The notes below the pieces were generated by a model, which saw only the letters and a list, made by a program, of their open reading frames with translations, had not been told where the DNA came from and made no database searches. Shown here in pieces: positions 1 to 9,304 of a DNA stretch of 64,000 bases. The translations under genes were made by a program, and so were the position numbers. This DNA is from Pradoshia eiseniae (lineage in GTDB: Bacteria; Bacillota; Bacilli; Bacillales; Pradoshiaceae). Location: NCBI RefSeq assembly GCF_002946355.1, contig NZ_PKOZ01000011.1, forward strand, positions 36,260 to 100,259, in the 5' to 3' direction. Each line of letters opens with the position of its first letter. Within the stretch, counting starts at the first letter, position 1.

Positions 1-2
1 AT

Positions 3-62
3 ATCGAGACCAGAAGCGAATTGATTTATGATTTAGGGTTATTGCTAGAGGAAATCAAATAA
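3..62 (+). CDS. C-terminal end of a gene entering from the left (partial)
   Basis: Only one forward frame stays open from the window edge, ending with a TAA at 60-62; its last residues read as a charged amphipathic stretch ending in LLEEIK. This fits the tail of an upstream protein, but about twenty codons are too few to name a family. The following 190 bases hold no gene I can support before the start at 256. Confidence 0.35.
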   Translation: METRSELIYDLGLLLEEIK

Positions 63-255
63 CCGTTATAGAAAAACTAACATTGTCATTATGATGCTAA
101 ATTGAGCAGCTGATATATAGGCGATTACGCCTAGAAGTTGTTAATGCTTGAGGAACAAAAGGTATGTTAGAATAATACTGTACGAATTTTCCGAATTAGT
201 GTAGTGAGTCATACATACTTAGTCTCTTAAAACACGATGAAAGGAAGGTCCATTA

Positions 256-1155
256 ATGAAAAAACGTTTAATCAGCGCCAATGCCTCCGAAATCCTGGCA
301 ATGAATGCGGAAGAATTGAAGCAAAGCATTAAAGCAAGCGAAGGGCGCGTCATTTTGTCGGAGAATATCGTGACCCGTGAACCGTTTATCGGGGATATCA
401 CCAATGCAGAAATCGCCCGTGCATTTGGGGCAGACCTGATTCTTTTGAACATGGTTGACGTGTTTGCACCAAAGATTGCTGGATTGGAGGAGGAAGAGGG
501 TTCCTTCGTCGATGCGCTTCACCGTTTGGTCGGCCGTCCAATTGGGGTGAATTTAGAGCCCGTGGATGACTCAGCGAATATGGCAGAGGAAAGATTGATC
601 ATTTCAAAAGGTCGTCAGGCGAATCTGGAAACCATTCAGGAAATCGAAAGGCTGGGACTTGATTTTGTCTGCTTGACAGGCAATCCTGGAACCGGTGTTA
701 CAAATGAGCAAATTCAAAAAACGATACAGCTAACAAAAGAACATTTTTCAGGATTGATTATCGCAGGGAAAATGCATGGATCTGGTGTAAATGAGCCAGT
801 TGTGGAAGCTGAAGTCGTGAAGGATTTCATTGAGGCGGGTGCAGATATCATTTTAGTTCCAGCAGTGGGAACTGTGCCAGGCTTCGATGACCAAGAGCTA
901 AAGCAGATCGTCAAAGCTGCCCATCAAAGTGGTGCGCTAGTCTTATCCGCCATTGGCACAAGCCAGGAGGGGGCGGATGAAGATACAATCAAGCAAATTG
1001 CTATCCGCAATAAAATTTGTGGGGTCGATATTCAGCACATCGGTGATGCTGGATATGGCGGACTTGCCCCTGTAGAAAATATATTCGCGATGAGCAAAGC
1101 AATACGCGGTATTCGGCATACGGTTTCCATGGTTGCCCGTTCGATCAATCGATGA
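256..1155 (+). CDS. DUF7916-like TIM-barrel protein
   Basis: A 299-residue soluble protein with an AAGGAAGG ribosome site just before the ATG. The alternating pattern of hydrophobic strands (ADLILLNMVDV, DFVCLTGNPGTG, GLIIAGKMHG, ADIILVPAVGTVPG, GALVLSAIGT, GVDIQHIGDAGYGG) is that of a phosphate-binding TIM barrel. I recognise it as the family often labelled haloacid dehalogenase-like although it has no HAD motifs, now DUF7916, commonly seen near sugar PTS genes. No PTS gene is next to it here and it is followed by its own terminator, so it appears to be a single-gene unit. The substrate is unknown; the glycine-rich C-terminal strands suggest a phosphorylated small molecule, which is inference. 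Confidence 0.7.
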   Translation: MKKRLISANASEILAMNAEELKQSIKASEGRVILSENIVTREPFIGDITNAEIARAFGADLILLNMVDVFAPKIAGLEEEEGSFVDALHRLVGRPIGVNLEPVDDSANMAEERLIISKGRQANLETIQEIERLGLDFVCLTGNPGTGVTNEQIQKTIQLTKEHFSGLIIAGKMHGSGVNEPVVEAEVVKDFIEAGADIILVPAVGTVPGFDDQELKQIVKAAHQSGALVLSAIGTSQEGADEDTIKQIAIRNKICGVDIQHIGDAGYGGLAPVENIFAMSKAIRGIRHTVSMVARSINR

Positions 1156-1212
1156 AATTTTCGCGCTGATGAAAAACGTATTCTCTCTAAAAATTAAATA
1201 AGACTAGTAAAC

Positions 1213-1243
1213 AGAGACCTCGTGTAAAGGTCTCTATTTTTTT
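1213..1243 (+). terminator. Rho-independent terminator
   Basis: AGAGACCT and AGGTCTCT pair around a 7-nt loop and are followed by A and a run of T. It closes the gene ending at 1155. Confidence 0.85.
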
Positions 1244-1311
1244 ACAAATAACGAAAGGAATTAAGTAGCTCTTTGTTGAAATGAACACGTATTTAATATG
1301 GAGGTGGTGAA

Positions 1312-1980
1312 ATGGATAAAGTCGTTCATATACATCATAGCTTCTATACAGATTTAGTAAGGAACCAAGAAGTCAATGAGATTCTTGATCGGGAAAAGAT
1401 AAGCGTGTTGGATGGATTTAATCAGAACCTGGATCTAGTTTGCACCTACTATCAAAAGGTTTATGCCGAAGAGTCTAATAGAGTAGTTTTGTGCGGGATT
1501 AACCCTGGCAGAAATGGAGCTGGCAGGACTGGTATACCATTTCTTGATTTTACGGCAGTTTCGCACGTACTTTCTCATACTGGGAGTGATGAGAGAGAAC
1601 GGAGTGCCCAATTTATTTTGACTATCATTAATGAAATGGGAAGAGACTTCTTTTATCGAAATGTTTATATGACCAATATTTCGTGGCTTGGTTTTACGAA
1701 AAACGGCAGGAATTTGAATTATTATGATTTGCCGTCACCCTTACCAACATTCTTCACTCACACATTTATTGAAGAAATGGAGCTGGTTGAACCTAAGGTC
1801 ATTGTCCCATTAAGTGAAAGGGTGGAACAGACTTTAAAGCAAATGGAGTTGGACGGAAGATTACGCTATCCTATTGCTGAACGCTTGCCGCATCCTTATT
1901 ATTGTTCGATAGGCCGAAATGCAGAAAGATACAAGGAGATTTATGTGAACAAGATTAATGACCTAATTAATCAGCATTAA
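1312..1980 (+). CDS. SMUG2-like uracil-DNA glycosylase family protein
   Basis: This 222-residue protein carries the uracil-DNA glycosylase superfamily hallmarks: a first motif GINPGRNGAG at residues 62-71 followed by a TGIPF segment, and a late motif LPHPYY near residues 192-197 where family members have the DNA-minor-groove loop. The GINPG form with the downstream TGIPF places it nearest the SMUG1/SMUG2 branch rather than Ung. The expected role is excision of uracil or oxidised pyrimidines from DNA in base-excision repair. The start follows a strong GGAGGTGG ribosome site. It is a lone gene with its own terminator; the neighbours give no further hint. Substrate range cannot be read from the sequence. 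Confidence 0.75.
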   Translation: MDKVVHIHHSFYTDLVRNQEVNEILDREKISVLDGFNQNLDLVCTYYQKVYAEESNRVVLCGINPGRNGAGRTGIPFLDFTAVSHVLSHTGSDERERSAQFILTIINEMGRDFFYRNVYMTNISWLGFTKNGRNLNYYDLPSPLPTFFTHTFIEEMELVEPKVIVPLSERVEQTLKQMELDGRLRYPIAERLPHPYYCSIGRNAERYKEIYVNKINDLINQH

Positions 1981-2004
1981 GTTTGTTCATAAAGGTTCGA
2001 TTAG

Positions 2005-2060
2005 AATAACTGCCTCTTGCTTAATGGTTTTTAGGCAGCAGGCTGTTATTCTATTTTTAT
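2005..2060 (+). terminator. Terminator of the glycosylase gene
   Basis: AATAACTGCCT pairs with AGGCTGTTATT (one mismatch) around a long loop, followed by a T-rich stretch. Confidence 0.65.
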
Positions 2061-2083
2061 TTTGTATAAATAATTCTAAATAC

Positions 2084-2125
2084 TTAGTTTGTTTACTAGA
2101 TAAACAAAGTTTGGTTTGTTATAAT
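2084..2125 (+). promoter_or_regulatory. XylR-like operator overlapping the xylanase promoter
   Basis: TTTGTTTA (2088-2095) and TAAACAAA (2101-2108) form a perfect 8-bp inverted repeat with a 5-nt spacer, within a TTAGTTTGTTT left half that matches the Bacillus XylR operator half-site. A clear -10 TATAAT lies at 2120-2125, so a bound repressor would cover the -35 region. No XylR gene is in the window. The operator assignment rests on resemblance to the known consensus. Confidence 0.65.
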
Positions 2126-2160
2126 CATAATGCGTCAGGAAGATTAGCTGCAAGAATATT

Positions 2161-2174
2161 TGAAAGCCCTTACA
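2161..2174 (+). promoter_or_regulatory. Candidate cre (CcpA) site
   Basis: TGAAAGCCCTTACA matches the consensus TGWAANCGNTNWCA at 13 of 14 positions; the mismatch is in the central CG. It lies about 35 bases downstream of the -10, in the leader of the xylanase, a usual roadblock position for carbon catabolite repression. Confidence 0.5.
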
Positions 2175-2234
2175 AAAAAGTTTCTGGCCAAAATTAAAAT
2201 GGAGGGGAGGGCAGTTAACGTTTTTCAGCTCTAA

Positions 2235-3416
<1,182 letters not shown>

Positions 3417-3439
3417 GAGCTGAAGATACATGGAAATGA

Positions 3440-3471
3440 GATGACTCCAAAGGACCGGGGTCATCTTTTTT
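3440..3471 (+). terminator. Terminator of the xylanase gene
   Basis: GATGAC and GTCATC pair with two more base pairs inside, followed by six T. Confidence 0.85.
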
Positions 3472-3737
3472 GATGTGATAAATAGATAGCCTTTAGTCTT
3501 TTTGAATAAAAACTTATCGAATTCCCAGTTTATTCCTCTTCTAATCCTCGAAAATTATTTTCAACCAATCCAGATAGGTAAACCCTCATACCAGCTAAAT
3601 TTTCCTCGTGAACTGGCAGAAAATGAAGAAATAAAGCTGATGTTCATTTCCTTTAGGAAAACTTCAGCTAATGTATTTTAGCCATTATCCGAGAAAATCG
3701 AAATTTTTTCCAAAAAATTTAAATATAAAGAAAATTA
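3472..3737. other. Non-coding interval with one hairpin
   Basis: No reading frame with a ribosome site is seen. A hairpin at 3635-3669 pairs AGCTGA/TCAGCT outside and TTTCC/GGAAA inside around TTTA; it lacks a T run, so it is not an obvious terminator. Confidence 0.5.
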
Positions 3738-3785
3738 TTTACAGTTAATCATCACCATGTTATATTGAAATTGGAAATGATAACA
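3738..3785 (+). promoter_or_regulatory. Promoter and operator region of the sialic-acid operon
   Basis: A good sigma-A promoter, TTTACA (3738-3743), 17 bp, TATATT (3761-3766). An inverted repeat TGTTAT (3758-3763) / ATAACA (3780-3785) brackets the -10 and predicted start, and TGGAAATGATAACA (3772-3785) differs from the loose cre pattern TGNAANCGNTNNCA at one position. Either could bind the RpiR regulator at the end of the operon or CcpA; which one is inference. Confidence 0.55.
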
Positions 3786-3810
3786 AAATATGTTAGAGAG
3801 TGTGAGAGAG

Positions 3811-4722
3811 ATGGGATTGGACAAATTTAAAGGAATTTTTCCGGCTTTTTATGCTTGTTATGATGATGCTGGCGAGGTGTCGGAGGAACGCACGAAGGAT
3901 TTGTGTACGCATCTTTTAGAAAAAGGTGTAAATGGTTTGTATGTAGGCGGAAGCTCAGGCGAATGCATTTATCAGAGCCTGGACGAAAGAAAAGCAACCT
4001 TGAGATATGTCGCTGAATGCTTGGAAGGGAAACTCACGCTCATCGCGCATGTTGGGGCGCCGTCAACGAGAGATAGTGTTATCCTGGCTAAATATGCGGA
4101 GGAATTAGGATACGATGCCTTATCCGCAATACCGCCGATCTACTTTACGCTACCGGAAAGATCCATTTATACCTATTGGTCTGAGATTATGGATGCGGCA
4201 GAACTTCCTTTCATTATCTACAATATCCCGCAAACGACTGGCTATAGCTTGTCTATGAATCTGTTCAAGAAATTGCTGAAGAACGAGAAGGTAATTGGGC
4301 TGAAAAATTCATCGATGCCCGTGATGGATATTGAAAGATTTAAGGCGGCTGCTGGTGAGAATTTCATTGTATTCAATGGTCCAGATGAGCAATTCGTCTC
4401 CGGCAGACTGATTGGAGCGGATAGCGGGATTGGCGGAACATATGCCGTCATGCCTGAGCTATTGCTGGCAGCAGATAAAGCGGTTACATCCGGCAGCTTT
4501 GATGAGGCGAGAAAGATTCAAAAAGAGATCAATGACATTATCATCGCTCTTTGCTCATTGAATGGCTCGATGTATTCGGCCATCAAGGAAGTGCTGAAAT
4601 TAAAGGGTGTCAACATAGGAAGTGTCCGAGGACCATTAGAACCTGTGAGCGGTGAGGATTTGCACAAAATTGCTGCTATAAAAATTCTTATCGATCGGTC
4701 TATTGAAAAATATGCGAACTAA
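3811..4722 (+). CDS. nanA: N-acetylneuraminate lyase
   Basis: Class I aldolase of the DapA/NanA superfamily that splits sialic acid into N-acetylmannosamine and pyruvate. Starting at the ATG at 3811, the Schiff-base lysine is K165 in GLKNSS and the catalytic tyrosine is Y137 in YNIPQTTG, exactly the numbers of E. coli NanA, which supports this start over an in-frame ATG at 3790. The carboxylate-binding motif is GGSSGE near residue 46, a variant of the usual GSTGE. It opens the sialic-acid operon, whose later genes encode the epimerase and kinase for its product. Its end overlaps the next gene by 11 bases. The ribosome site is weak (GAGAG). Confidence 0.9.
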   Translation: MGLDKFKGIFPAFYACYDDAGEVSEERTKDLCTHLLEKGVNGLYVGGSSGECIYQSLDERKATLRYVAECLEGKLTLIAHVGAPSTRDSVILAKYAEELGYDALSAIPPIYFTLPERSIYTYWSEIMDAAELPFIIYNIPQTTGYSLSMNLFKKLLKNEKVIGLKNSSMPVMDIERFKAAAGENFIVFNGPDEQFVSGRLIGADSGIGGTYAVMPELLLAADKAVTSGSFDEARKIQKEINDIIIALCSLNGSMYSAIKEVLKLKGVNIGSVRGPLEPVSGEDLHKIAAIKILIDRSIEKYAN

Positions 4723-5365
4723 CATCACCAGAAAAAGAATCGTTTGCTTTGGAGACTCGAATACATGGGGATTTAATGCGAGCGATGGAGGACGTTTTCC
4801 CGAAGGAATACGGTGGACGACTCTATTGGATAGCCTGCTCGGCGATGAGTATCAGGTCGTGGAGGAAGGTCTGTCCGGAAGAACGGCTGTCATGGATGAC
4901 CCTTTATTTGAAGGATTGAATGGCCATACATATATACATCCCTGTTTGATGAGTCATTCACCCCTTGAGCTTGTCATCATCATGCTTGGAACGAATGATA
5001 CGAAAGAAAGATTCAGCCTTACGTCCTTTAATATCGCACAAGGAATCACGAGGCTTGCTCTTAAAGCTAAGCAAACAATGGCTGGCCCGAATGGTCAACC
5101 TCCCCGTGTGTTAGTCATAGCACCGCCGCCGATTGGAAAAGAGTACAGGAATACGGATGTCGGGAAATCAATGGGGGAGGGCTGTGATCGTAAATCAGCG
5201 TCATTAGCCGCCCATCTAGAGGAGCTGTTATCCACCACGGATATCGATTTTCTCGATACAAAAGGCAAGGTTTCGATGAATGAGATTGATTTCATGCATC
5301 TCGATGAGGAAGGTCACGAGCTTTTAGCTAAGCTTGTCTTCAATAAGGTTAAGCGTATTTTATAA
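4712..5365 (+). CDS. SGNH/GDSL esterase, arylesterase-type
   Basis: A cytoplasmic SGNH hydrolase of about 217 residues with no signal peptide. Block I is CFGDSNTWGF (nucleophilic Ser), a conserved EEGLSGRT segment follows, block III is MLGTNDTK (oxyanion Asn), and block V is DFMHLDEEGH supplying Asp and His. The whole layout resembles the Mycobacterium smegmatis acyltransferase/arylesterase subgroup. The gene overlaps nanA and sits ahead of the sugar-binding protein, so a role in removing O-acetyl groups from imported sialic acid is a reasonable inference, not shown. An upstream in-frame TTG at 4703 is also possible; I prefer the ATG at 4712. Confidence 0.8.
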   Translation: MRTNITRKRIVCFGDSNTWGFNASDGGRFPEGIRWTTLLDSLLGDEYQVVEEGLSGRTAVMDDPLFEGLNGHTYIHPCLMSHSPLELVIIMLGTNDTKERFSLTSFNIAQGITRLALKAKQTMAGPNGQPPRVLVIAPPPIGKEYRNTDVGKSMGEGCDRKSASLAAHLEELLSTTDIDFLDTKGKVSMNEIDFMHLDEEGHELLAKLVFNKVKRIL

Positions 5366-5385
5366 AAGGATAGGGGGAAAGGTAC

Positions 5386-6771
5386 ATGGTTAAAAAACGT
5401 TTTTTTGCTTTACTAACCGCCATGCTCATGCTGGCTATTGCTGCGGGATGTTCGAATGACTCTGACAAAACATCTGGCAAGGAAGATGGGCAAGTGGAAA
5501 TCTCGGTTTGGCTGACACCTCAATGGAAGGGAGTCATGGATGGTTCAGAGGAAGGTGCAGATTATGATAGCTTCTTCAAGCATGCCGGCGAAAAGTTTGC
5601 CGAACAGTATGAGGAGCATGATGTAAAAGTCAATGTAGAGGTTATTGCAGGAGACCAGAGGGATGAGCTCTTGAATGTAAACCTTAATGGCGGCACACCT
5701 CCTGATGTTTTCTTTGAGAGCGTTTTCGCGATGGGGGATTATGCGCATCGAGGAGCGTTAGCACCTTTGAATGATATTGTCGATGATGAAGCAAAGAAGG
5801 ATATCCCGCAAAACTACTGGGATAACGTAACGTTCGGGGAGGATATTTACTTCTATCCATTCTCCCATATGCCAGGTACATTAGCATACAATGCCGATAT
5901 GTTTAAAGCGGCTGGACTTGATAAATTTATTGGTGACGAAAATGAAATTAAATCGTGGACATTAGAAGAATATGAAGAAATCCTCAAGAAATTAAAGAAT
6001 GATTTGCCGAAAGATAAATACCCAAATGCCTATCCAATGGGCCTATATGCGCTAAATAACCAAGGGGATACATGGAACTTGGCTTACCTAAGAATGTTTG
6101 GCAACTCATTCTTTGATAAAGATGGCAACATCACCCTTGATGACGCTGATGGTGTGAAGGCGGCAGAGTGGATGAAAGAAATCTATGATAACGGTTATAC
6201 CAACCCTGGCGCTGAATCGGTATCCTCCAATGATGCGAACGCCATGTTCCAAAATCAGCAGCTGGCGATTAGCTTCACAAACTCTGTCTTGGCAAGCAAT
6301 GCAAAAGCAGACATGGAAAGCGGGAAAGCAGCCAAGTTTGATATGAGACTTGCCAATATTCCATCTGAAAATGCCGATCCTCTAACATTCACGTATGTGA
6401 CAGGCGCAGCTGTATTTAATACAGAAGATGAAACAAGAATGAAGGTCAGCAAGGATTTTGTTAAATTCGTCTCATCTGACCCAGAGCTCGTCAAGGCTTC
6501 CAAAAACGGGATTCCGGTAAGAGCTTCGGTTGTAGAAGAATTCAAGGATGATAATCCGCTCTTCGCGGCCTACGATGAGAATGCGAAGTATATGTTTAAC
6601 TTTACAGGAAATGTTCCTGGATACAACCAATTAAGGCAAGTTCTTTACCCAGAGCTTCAAGCCCTTTTCACGGGTGAGAAGAAAGCTGAGCAAGTCGTGA
6701 AGGATTATCAGGAAAAAGGAAATCAAATTATCGAAGAATCAAAAGCTAACTCGGTTATCTATCAGAAGTAA
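5386..6771 (+). CDS. ABC transporter sugar-binding lipoprotein
   Basis: A 461-residue family 1 extracellular solute-binding protein. The N-terminus has a lipoprotein signal with lipobox AIAAGC, so Cys22 would be lipid-modified and the protein anchored on the outer face of the membrane. The mature part has the usual two-lobed pattern with a conserved AMFQNQQLAISFTNS segment. Placement between nanA and two MalFG-type permeases, with nanE and nanK after, points to sialic acid or a sialoglycan as ligand, which is inference from context. A long hairpin separates it from the permeases and probably lets this subunit be made in excess. Confidence 0.85.
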   Translation: MVKKRFFALLTAMLMLAIAAGCSNDSDKTSGKEDGQVEISVWLTPQWKGVMDGSEEGADYDSFFKHAGEKFAEQYEEHDVKVNVEVIAGDQRDELLNVNLNGGTPPDVFFESVFAMGDYAHRGALAPLNDIVDDEAKKDIPQNYWDNVTFGEDIYFYPFSHMPGTLAYNADMFKAAGLDKFIGDENEIKSWTLEEYEEILKKLKNDLPKDKYPNAYPMGLYALNNQGDTWNLAYLRMFGNSFFDKDGNITLDDADGVKAAEWMKEIYDNGYTNPGAESVSSNDANAMFQNQQLAISFTNSVLASNAKADMESGKAAKFDMRLANIPSENADPLTFTYVTGAAVFNTEDETRMKVSKDFVKFVSSDPELVKASKNGIPVRASVVEEFKDDNPLFAAYDENAKYMFNFTGNVPGYNQLRQVLYPELQALFTGEKKAEQVVKDYQEKGNQIIEESKANSVIYQK

Positions 6772-6789
6772 GCCTCCAATGTACTATAT

Positions 6790-6832
6790 TATAACAATCT
6801 TAAGCTCTGAAATTGAGCTTAAGATTGTTATA
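6790..6832 (+). promoter_or_regulatory. Perfect 18-bp intercistronic hairpin
   Basis: Two 18-nt arms (6790-6807 and 6815-6832) are exact reverse complements around a 7-nt loop. No T run follows; the next ribosome site starts within 10 bases. It looks like an mRNA-stabilising or partial-termination element between binding-protein and permease genes. Confidence 0.75.
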
Positions 6833-6850
6833 GAAAGGTAAGGGAATACC

Positions 6851-7723
6851 ATGCAGATGAAGAATTCATTGAAGGAAAACATTACTGGGTACCTATTCAT
6901 TGCCCCGCAGCTTTTACTGTTTCTCGTTTTTATTGTCTATCCCATAATTGAAGGAGTCCGGCTGAGCTTATTTCGAATTAATTACCAGCAAGAGACCTTC
7001 ATAGGATTTGAGAACTATCAGCGGCTATTCGCTGACCCTGTCTTCATGAAATCAACGCTTAATACCGTGATTTTTGTTGTCTGTATTGTTGCGTTGACTG
7101 TCGTGTTTGCTTTATTTGTTGCCTCGGCCGTTTTTGATAAGAATGCGAAGTATGTATCCTTTATCCGAGGCAGCTATTACATACCTGTTATGGTGTCCAT
7201 GGTGGTAATGAGTATGGTATGGAGCTTTTTGCTTAATCCAGCCAATGGCCTTATCCCGTATGCCGCAAGAGAATTAGAAATGGTTTCTGTGAACTTTCTG
7301 GGCGATAAAAGCCTCGTCCTGCCTGTTATCATCTTTATCACCTTTGCGACCAACATCGGTCAAGCCATCATTCTGTATATAGCTTCGATGATAGGCGTTC
7401 CGAAGGATGTATTTGAGGCGGCTGAGATTGATGGCGCTAACAGAATGACGATTATCTTTAAAATTCTCATTCCGCTCGTTAAGCCTACGACGATCTATAT
7501 TATCATTATGAACATCATCGCAGTCTTAAAAATCTTCGTTGTCATCCAGCTTTTGACCGGTGGAGGACCGAATAATGCCTCCACGACACTAATGTACTAT
7601 TTATATAATAATGCCTTTAAGTATAACCAGCTCGGTATTGCTTCGGCAGTCGGCGTTATTATGTTCTTGATTACCTTATTCTTGTCCATACCACAATTAA
7701 GAATGATGTTTAAGAAAGAGTAG
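6851..7723 (+). CDS. Sugar ABC transporter permease, MalF-type
   Basis: A 290-residue integral membrane protein with six predicted helices, beginning in the cytoplasm (short polar N-terminus, then GYLFIAPQLLLFLVFIVYPI). The permease EAA loop is EAAEIDGANRMTIIFKILIPL-like near residue 195, the site that docks the ATPase. It pairs with the next gene to form the membrane channel and receives substrate from the lipoprotein upstream. Four bases separate it from the next frame, so the two are translated together. Substrate is inferred to be sialic acid from the operon. Confidence 0.88.
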   Translation: MQMKNSLKENITGYLFIAPQLLLFLVFIVYPIIEGVRLSLFRINYQQETFIGFENYQRLFADPVFMKSTLNTVIFVVCIVALTVVFALFVASAVFDKNAKYVSFIRGSYYIPVMVSMVVMSMVWSFLLNPANGLIPYAARELEMVSVNFLGDKSLVLPVIIFITFATNIGQAIILYIASMIGVPKDVFEAAEIDGANRMTIIFKILIPLVKPTTIYIIIMNIIAVLKIFVVIQLLTGGGPNNASTTLMYYLYNNAFKYNQLGIASAVGVIMFLITLFLSIPQLRMMFKKE

Positions 7724-7735
7724 GAGGTGAGACGC

Positions 7736-8584
7736 TTGTTTGGAAACAAAAATAAGAACAAGAAGAAAAAAGAGAAGATAGACATCGTGTTCAACTTGAT
7801 CGTTATTTTCTTTGCCATTCTGAATTTATTTCCGCTTTACTGGCTGTTCACGAGTTCCTTCAAAAACAGCTCAGATGTCGTGAAAATGCCGCCGGATTGG
7901 TTTCCGAAGACGTTTTCATTTCAAAACTATATAGACGTATTCAATAATCAGCCAGCGTTTAAATGGGCCTATAACAGTATATATGTATCACTGGTGGCAA
8001 CGGTTGCCTTAGTGGTCGTGAGCAGTCTCGCTGCCTATGCCTTTTCTAAGCTGAAGTTTAAGGGAAAGAATATTATCTTTATCATCTTCATTTCAAGCTT
8101 GATGGTGCCAAAGGAAGTCATGATTGTGCCTTTGTTCAGGATTATTCAAGATTTTGGCATGGTTAATACGCTGAATGGGATGATATGGCCGAATGTCGCC
8201 ACCGCTTTTGGTGTCTTTATGCTCAAGGGATTTTTTGACTCCATACCGGATTCCCTGCGTGAATCTGCCAAAATGGATGGCGCGAGTGAGTTTACGATTT
8301 TCTATAAAATTATGCTTCCTATGGTGAAGCCGGGAATTGGGGCATTGTTTATTCTTAATTTTGTCCAAGTATGGAATGATTACCTATGGCAGCTAGTTGT
8401 CGGCCAAAATGAACAATCCAAGACATTAATGGTCGGGATTGCGACACTGATGCAGGATTTGAATCCTAACTTCGCTTACAAGATGGCTGGAGCCACTGTC
8501 GCCGCGGTTCCTATGTTAATCATATTCATCCTATTCCAGAGATACTTCACAAAAGGCATATCGATTGGAGCAGTGAAGGAATAA
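7736..8584 (+). CDS. Sugar ABC transporter permease, MalG-type
   Basis: The second permease subunit, about 282 residues, with a lysine/asparagine-rich cytoplasmic tail and six helices. The EAA-type loop is ESAKMDGASEFTIFYKIMLP near residue 180. The AGGAGGTG ribosome site at 7722-7729 overlaps a GTG at 7727, so that GTG cannot be used well; the TTG at 7736 with a 6-8-nt spacer is the likely start. No ATPase gene follows in the operon, so a shared MsmX-type ATPase encoded elsewhere must energise the transporter; that is the usual situation for this family in Bacillota. Confidence 0.87.
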   Translation: MFGNKNKNKKKKEKIDIVFNLIVIFFAILNLFPLYWLFTSSFKNSSDVVKMPPDWFPKTFSFQNYIDVFNNQPAFKWAYNSIYVSLVATVALVVVSSLAAYAFSKLKFKGKNIIFIIFISSLMVPKEVMIVPLFRIIQDFGMVNTLNGMIWPNVATAFGVFMLKGFFDSIPDSLRESAKMDGASEFTIFYKIMLPMVKPGIGALFILNFVQVWNDYLWQLVVGQNEQSKTLMVGIATLMQDLNPNFAYKMAGATVAAVPMLIIFILFQRYFTKGISIGAVKE

Positions 8585-8606
8585 ATTGATAGATGGAGAT
8601 GGAAAA

Positions 8607-9299
8607 ATGAGCATCAAGAATAAGGTGTTTGAACAACTGGAAGGAAATTTAATCGTATCATGCCAAGCTTTGCCAGATGAACCTCTTCATAGCCCCTATA
8701 TTATGGGGAAAATGGCGCATGCCGCTCTGCTCGGCGGGGCTAAGGGAATCAGGGCAAATAGCGTTGAGGATATTCGGGAAATCAAAAAGACTGTTAATCT
8801 GCCAATCATCGGAATTATCAAGGAAGTCTATGAAGGCTCAGATGTCTTTATCACGCCAACGATGAAGGAGATAGATTTACTCTGTCAGGAAAAGGTAGAT
8901 ATTATCGCGCTGGATGCGACCAAGAGGGTTCGTCCTGATGGGAAGATCATCTCGGAGGTGTTTCCACTCTACCGTGAGAAATATCCTGAGCAGCTGTTTA
9001 TGGCAGATTGCTCCACGATAGAAGAGGCAGAGGAAGCCTATCGTTTAGGCTTTGATTGTCTCGGGACGACCTTAAGCGGCTATACGGAATATACAAAGGG
9101 TAAGGAATTGCCTGATACTGAATTGATTGCCAAAATGGTCGAGCGCTTTGATATTCCCATCATTGCTGAAGGGGGAATCTGGACACCTGAAGAACTAAGG
9201 TCAGTCTTTGAACATGGCGTCCATTGCGCGGTTGTCGGGACTGCTATAACACGACCTATGGAAATCACAAAGAAATTCATGAGTGCCATTGAGGGATGA
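8607..9299 (+). CDS. nanE: N-acetylmannosamine-6-phosphate 2-epimerase
   Basis: A TIM-barrel epimerase of 230 residues that converts ManNAc-6-P to GlcNAc-6-P. Family motifs are visible: LIVSCQALPDEPLH at the N-terminus, GAKGIRANS, PIIGIIKE, DIIALDATKR (catalytic lysine region), LFMADCST, GTTLSGYT, and IIAEGGIWTPEE. The ATG at 8607 follows a GGAGATGG ribosome site; an upstream in-frame TTG at 8586 has none. It works after the kinase encoded by the next gene, which it overlaps by four or fewer bases at the stop. GlcNAc-6-P then needs NagA and NagB, which are not in the window. Confidence 0.93.
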   Translation: MSIKNKVFEQLEGNLIVSCQALPDEPLHSPYIMGKMAHAALLGGAKGIRANSVEDIREIKKTVNLPIIGIIKEVYEGSDVFITPTMKEIDLLCQEKVDIIALDATKRVRPDGKIISEVFPLYREKYPEQLFMADCSTIEEAEEAYRLGFDCLGTTLSGYTEYTKGKELPDTELIAKMVERFDIPIIAEGGIWTPEELRSVFEHGVHCAVVGTAITRPMEITKKFMSAIEG

Positions 9300-9304
9300 T
9301 GCAA

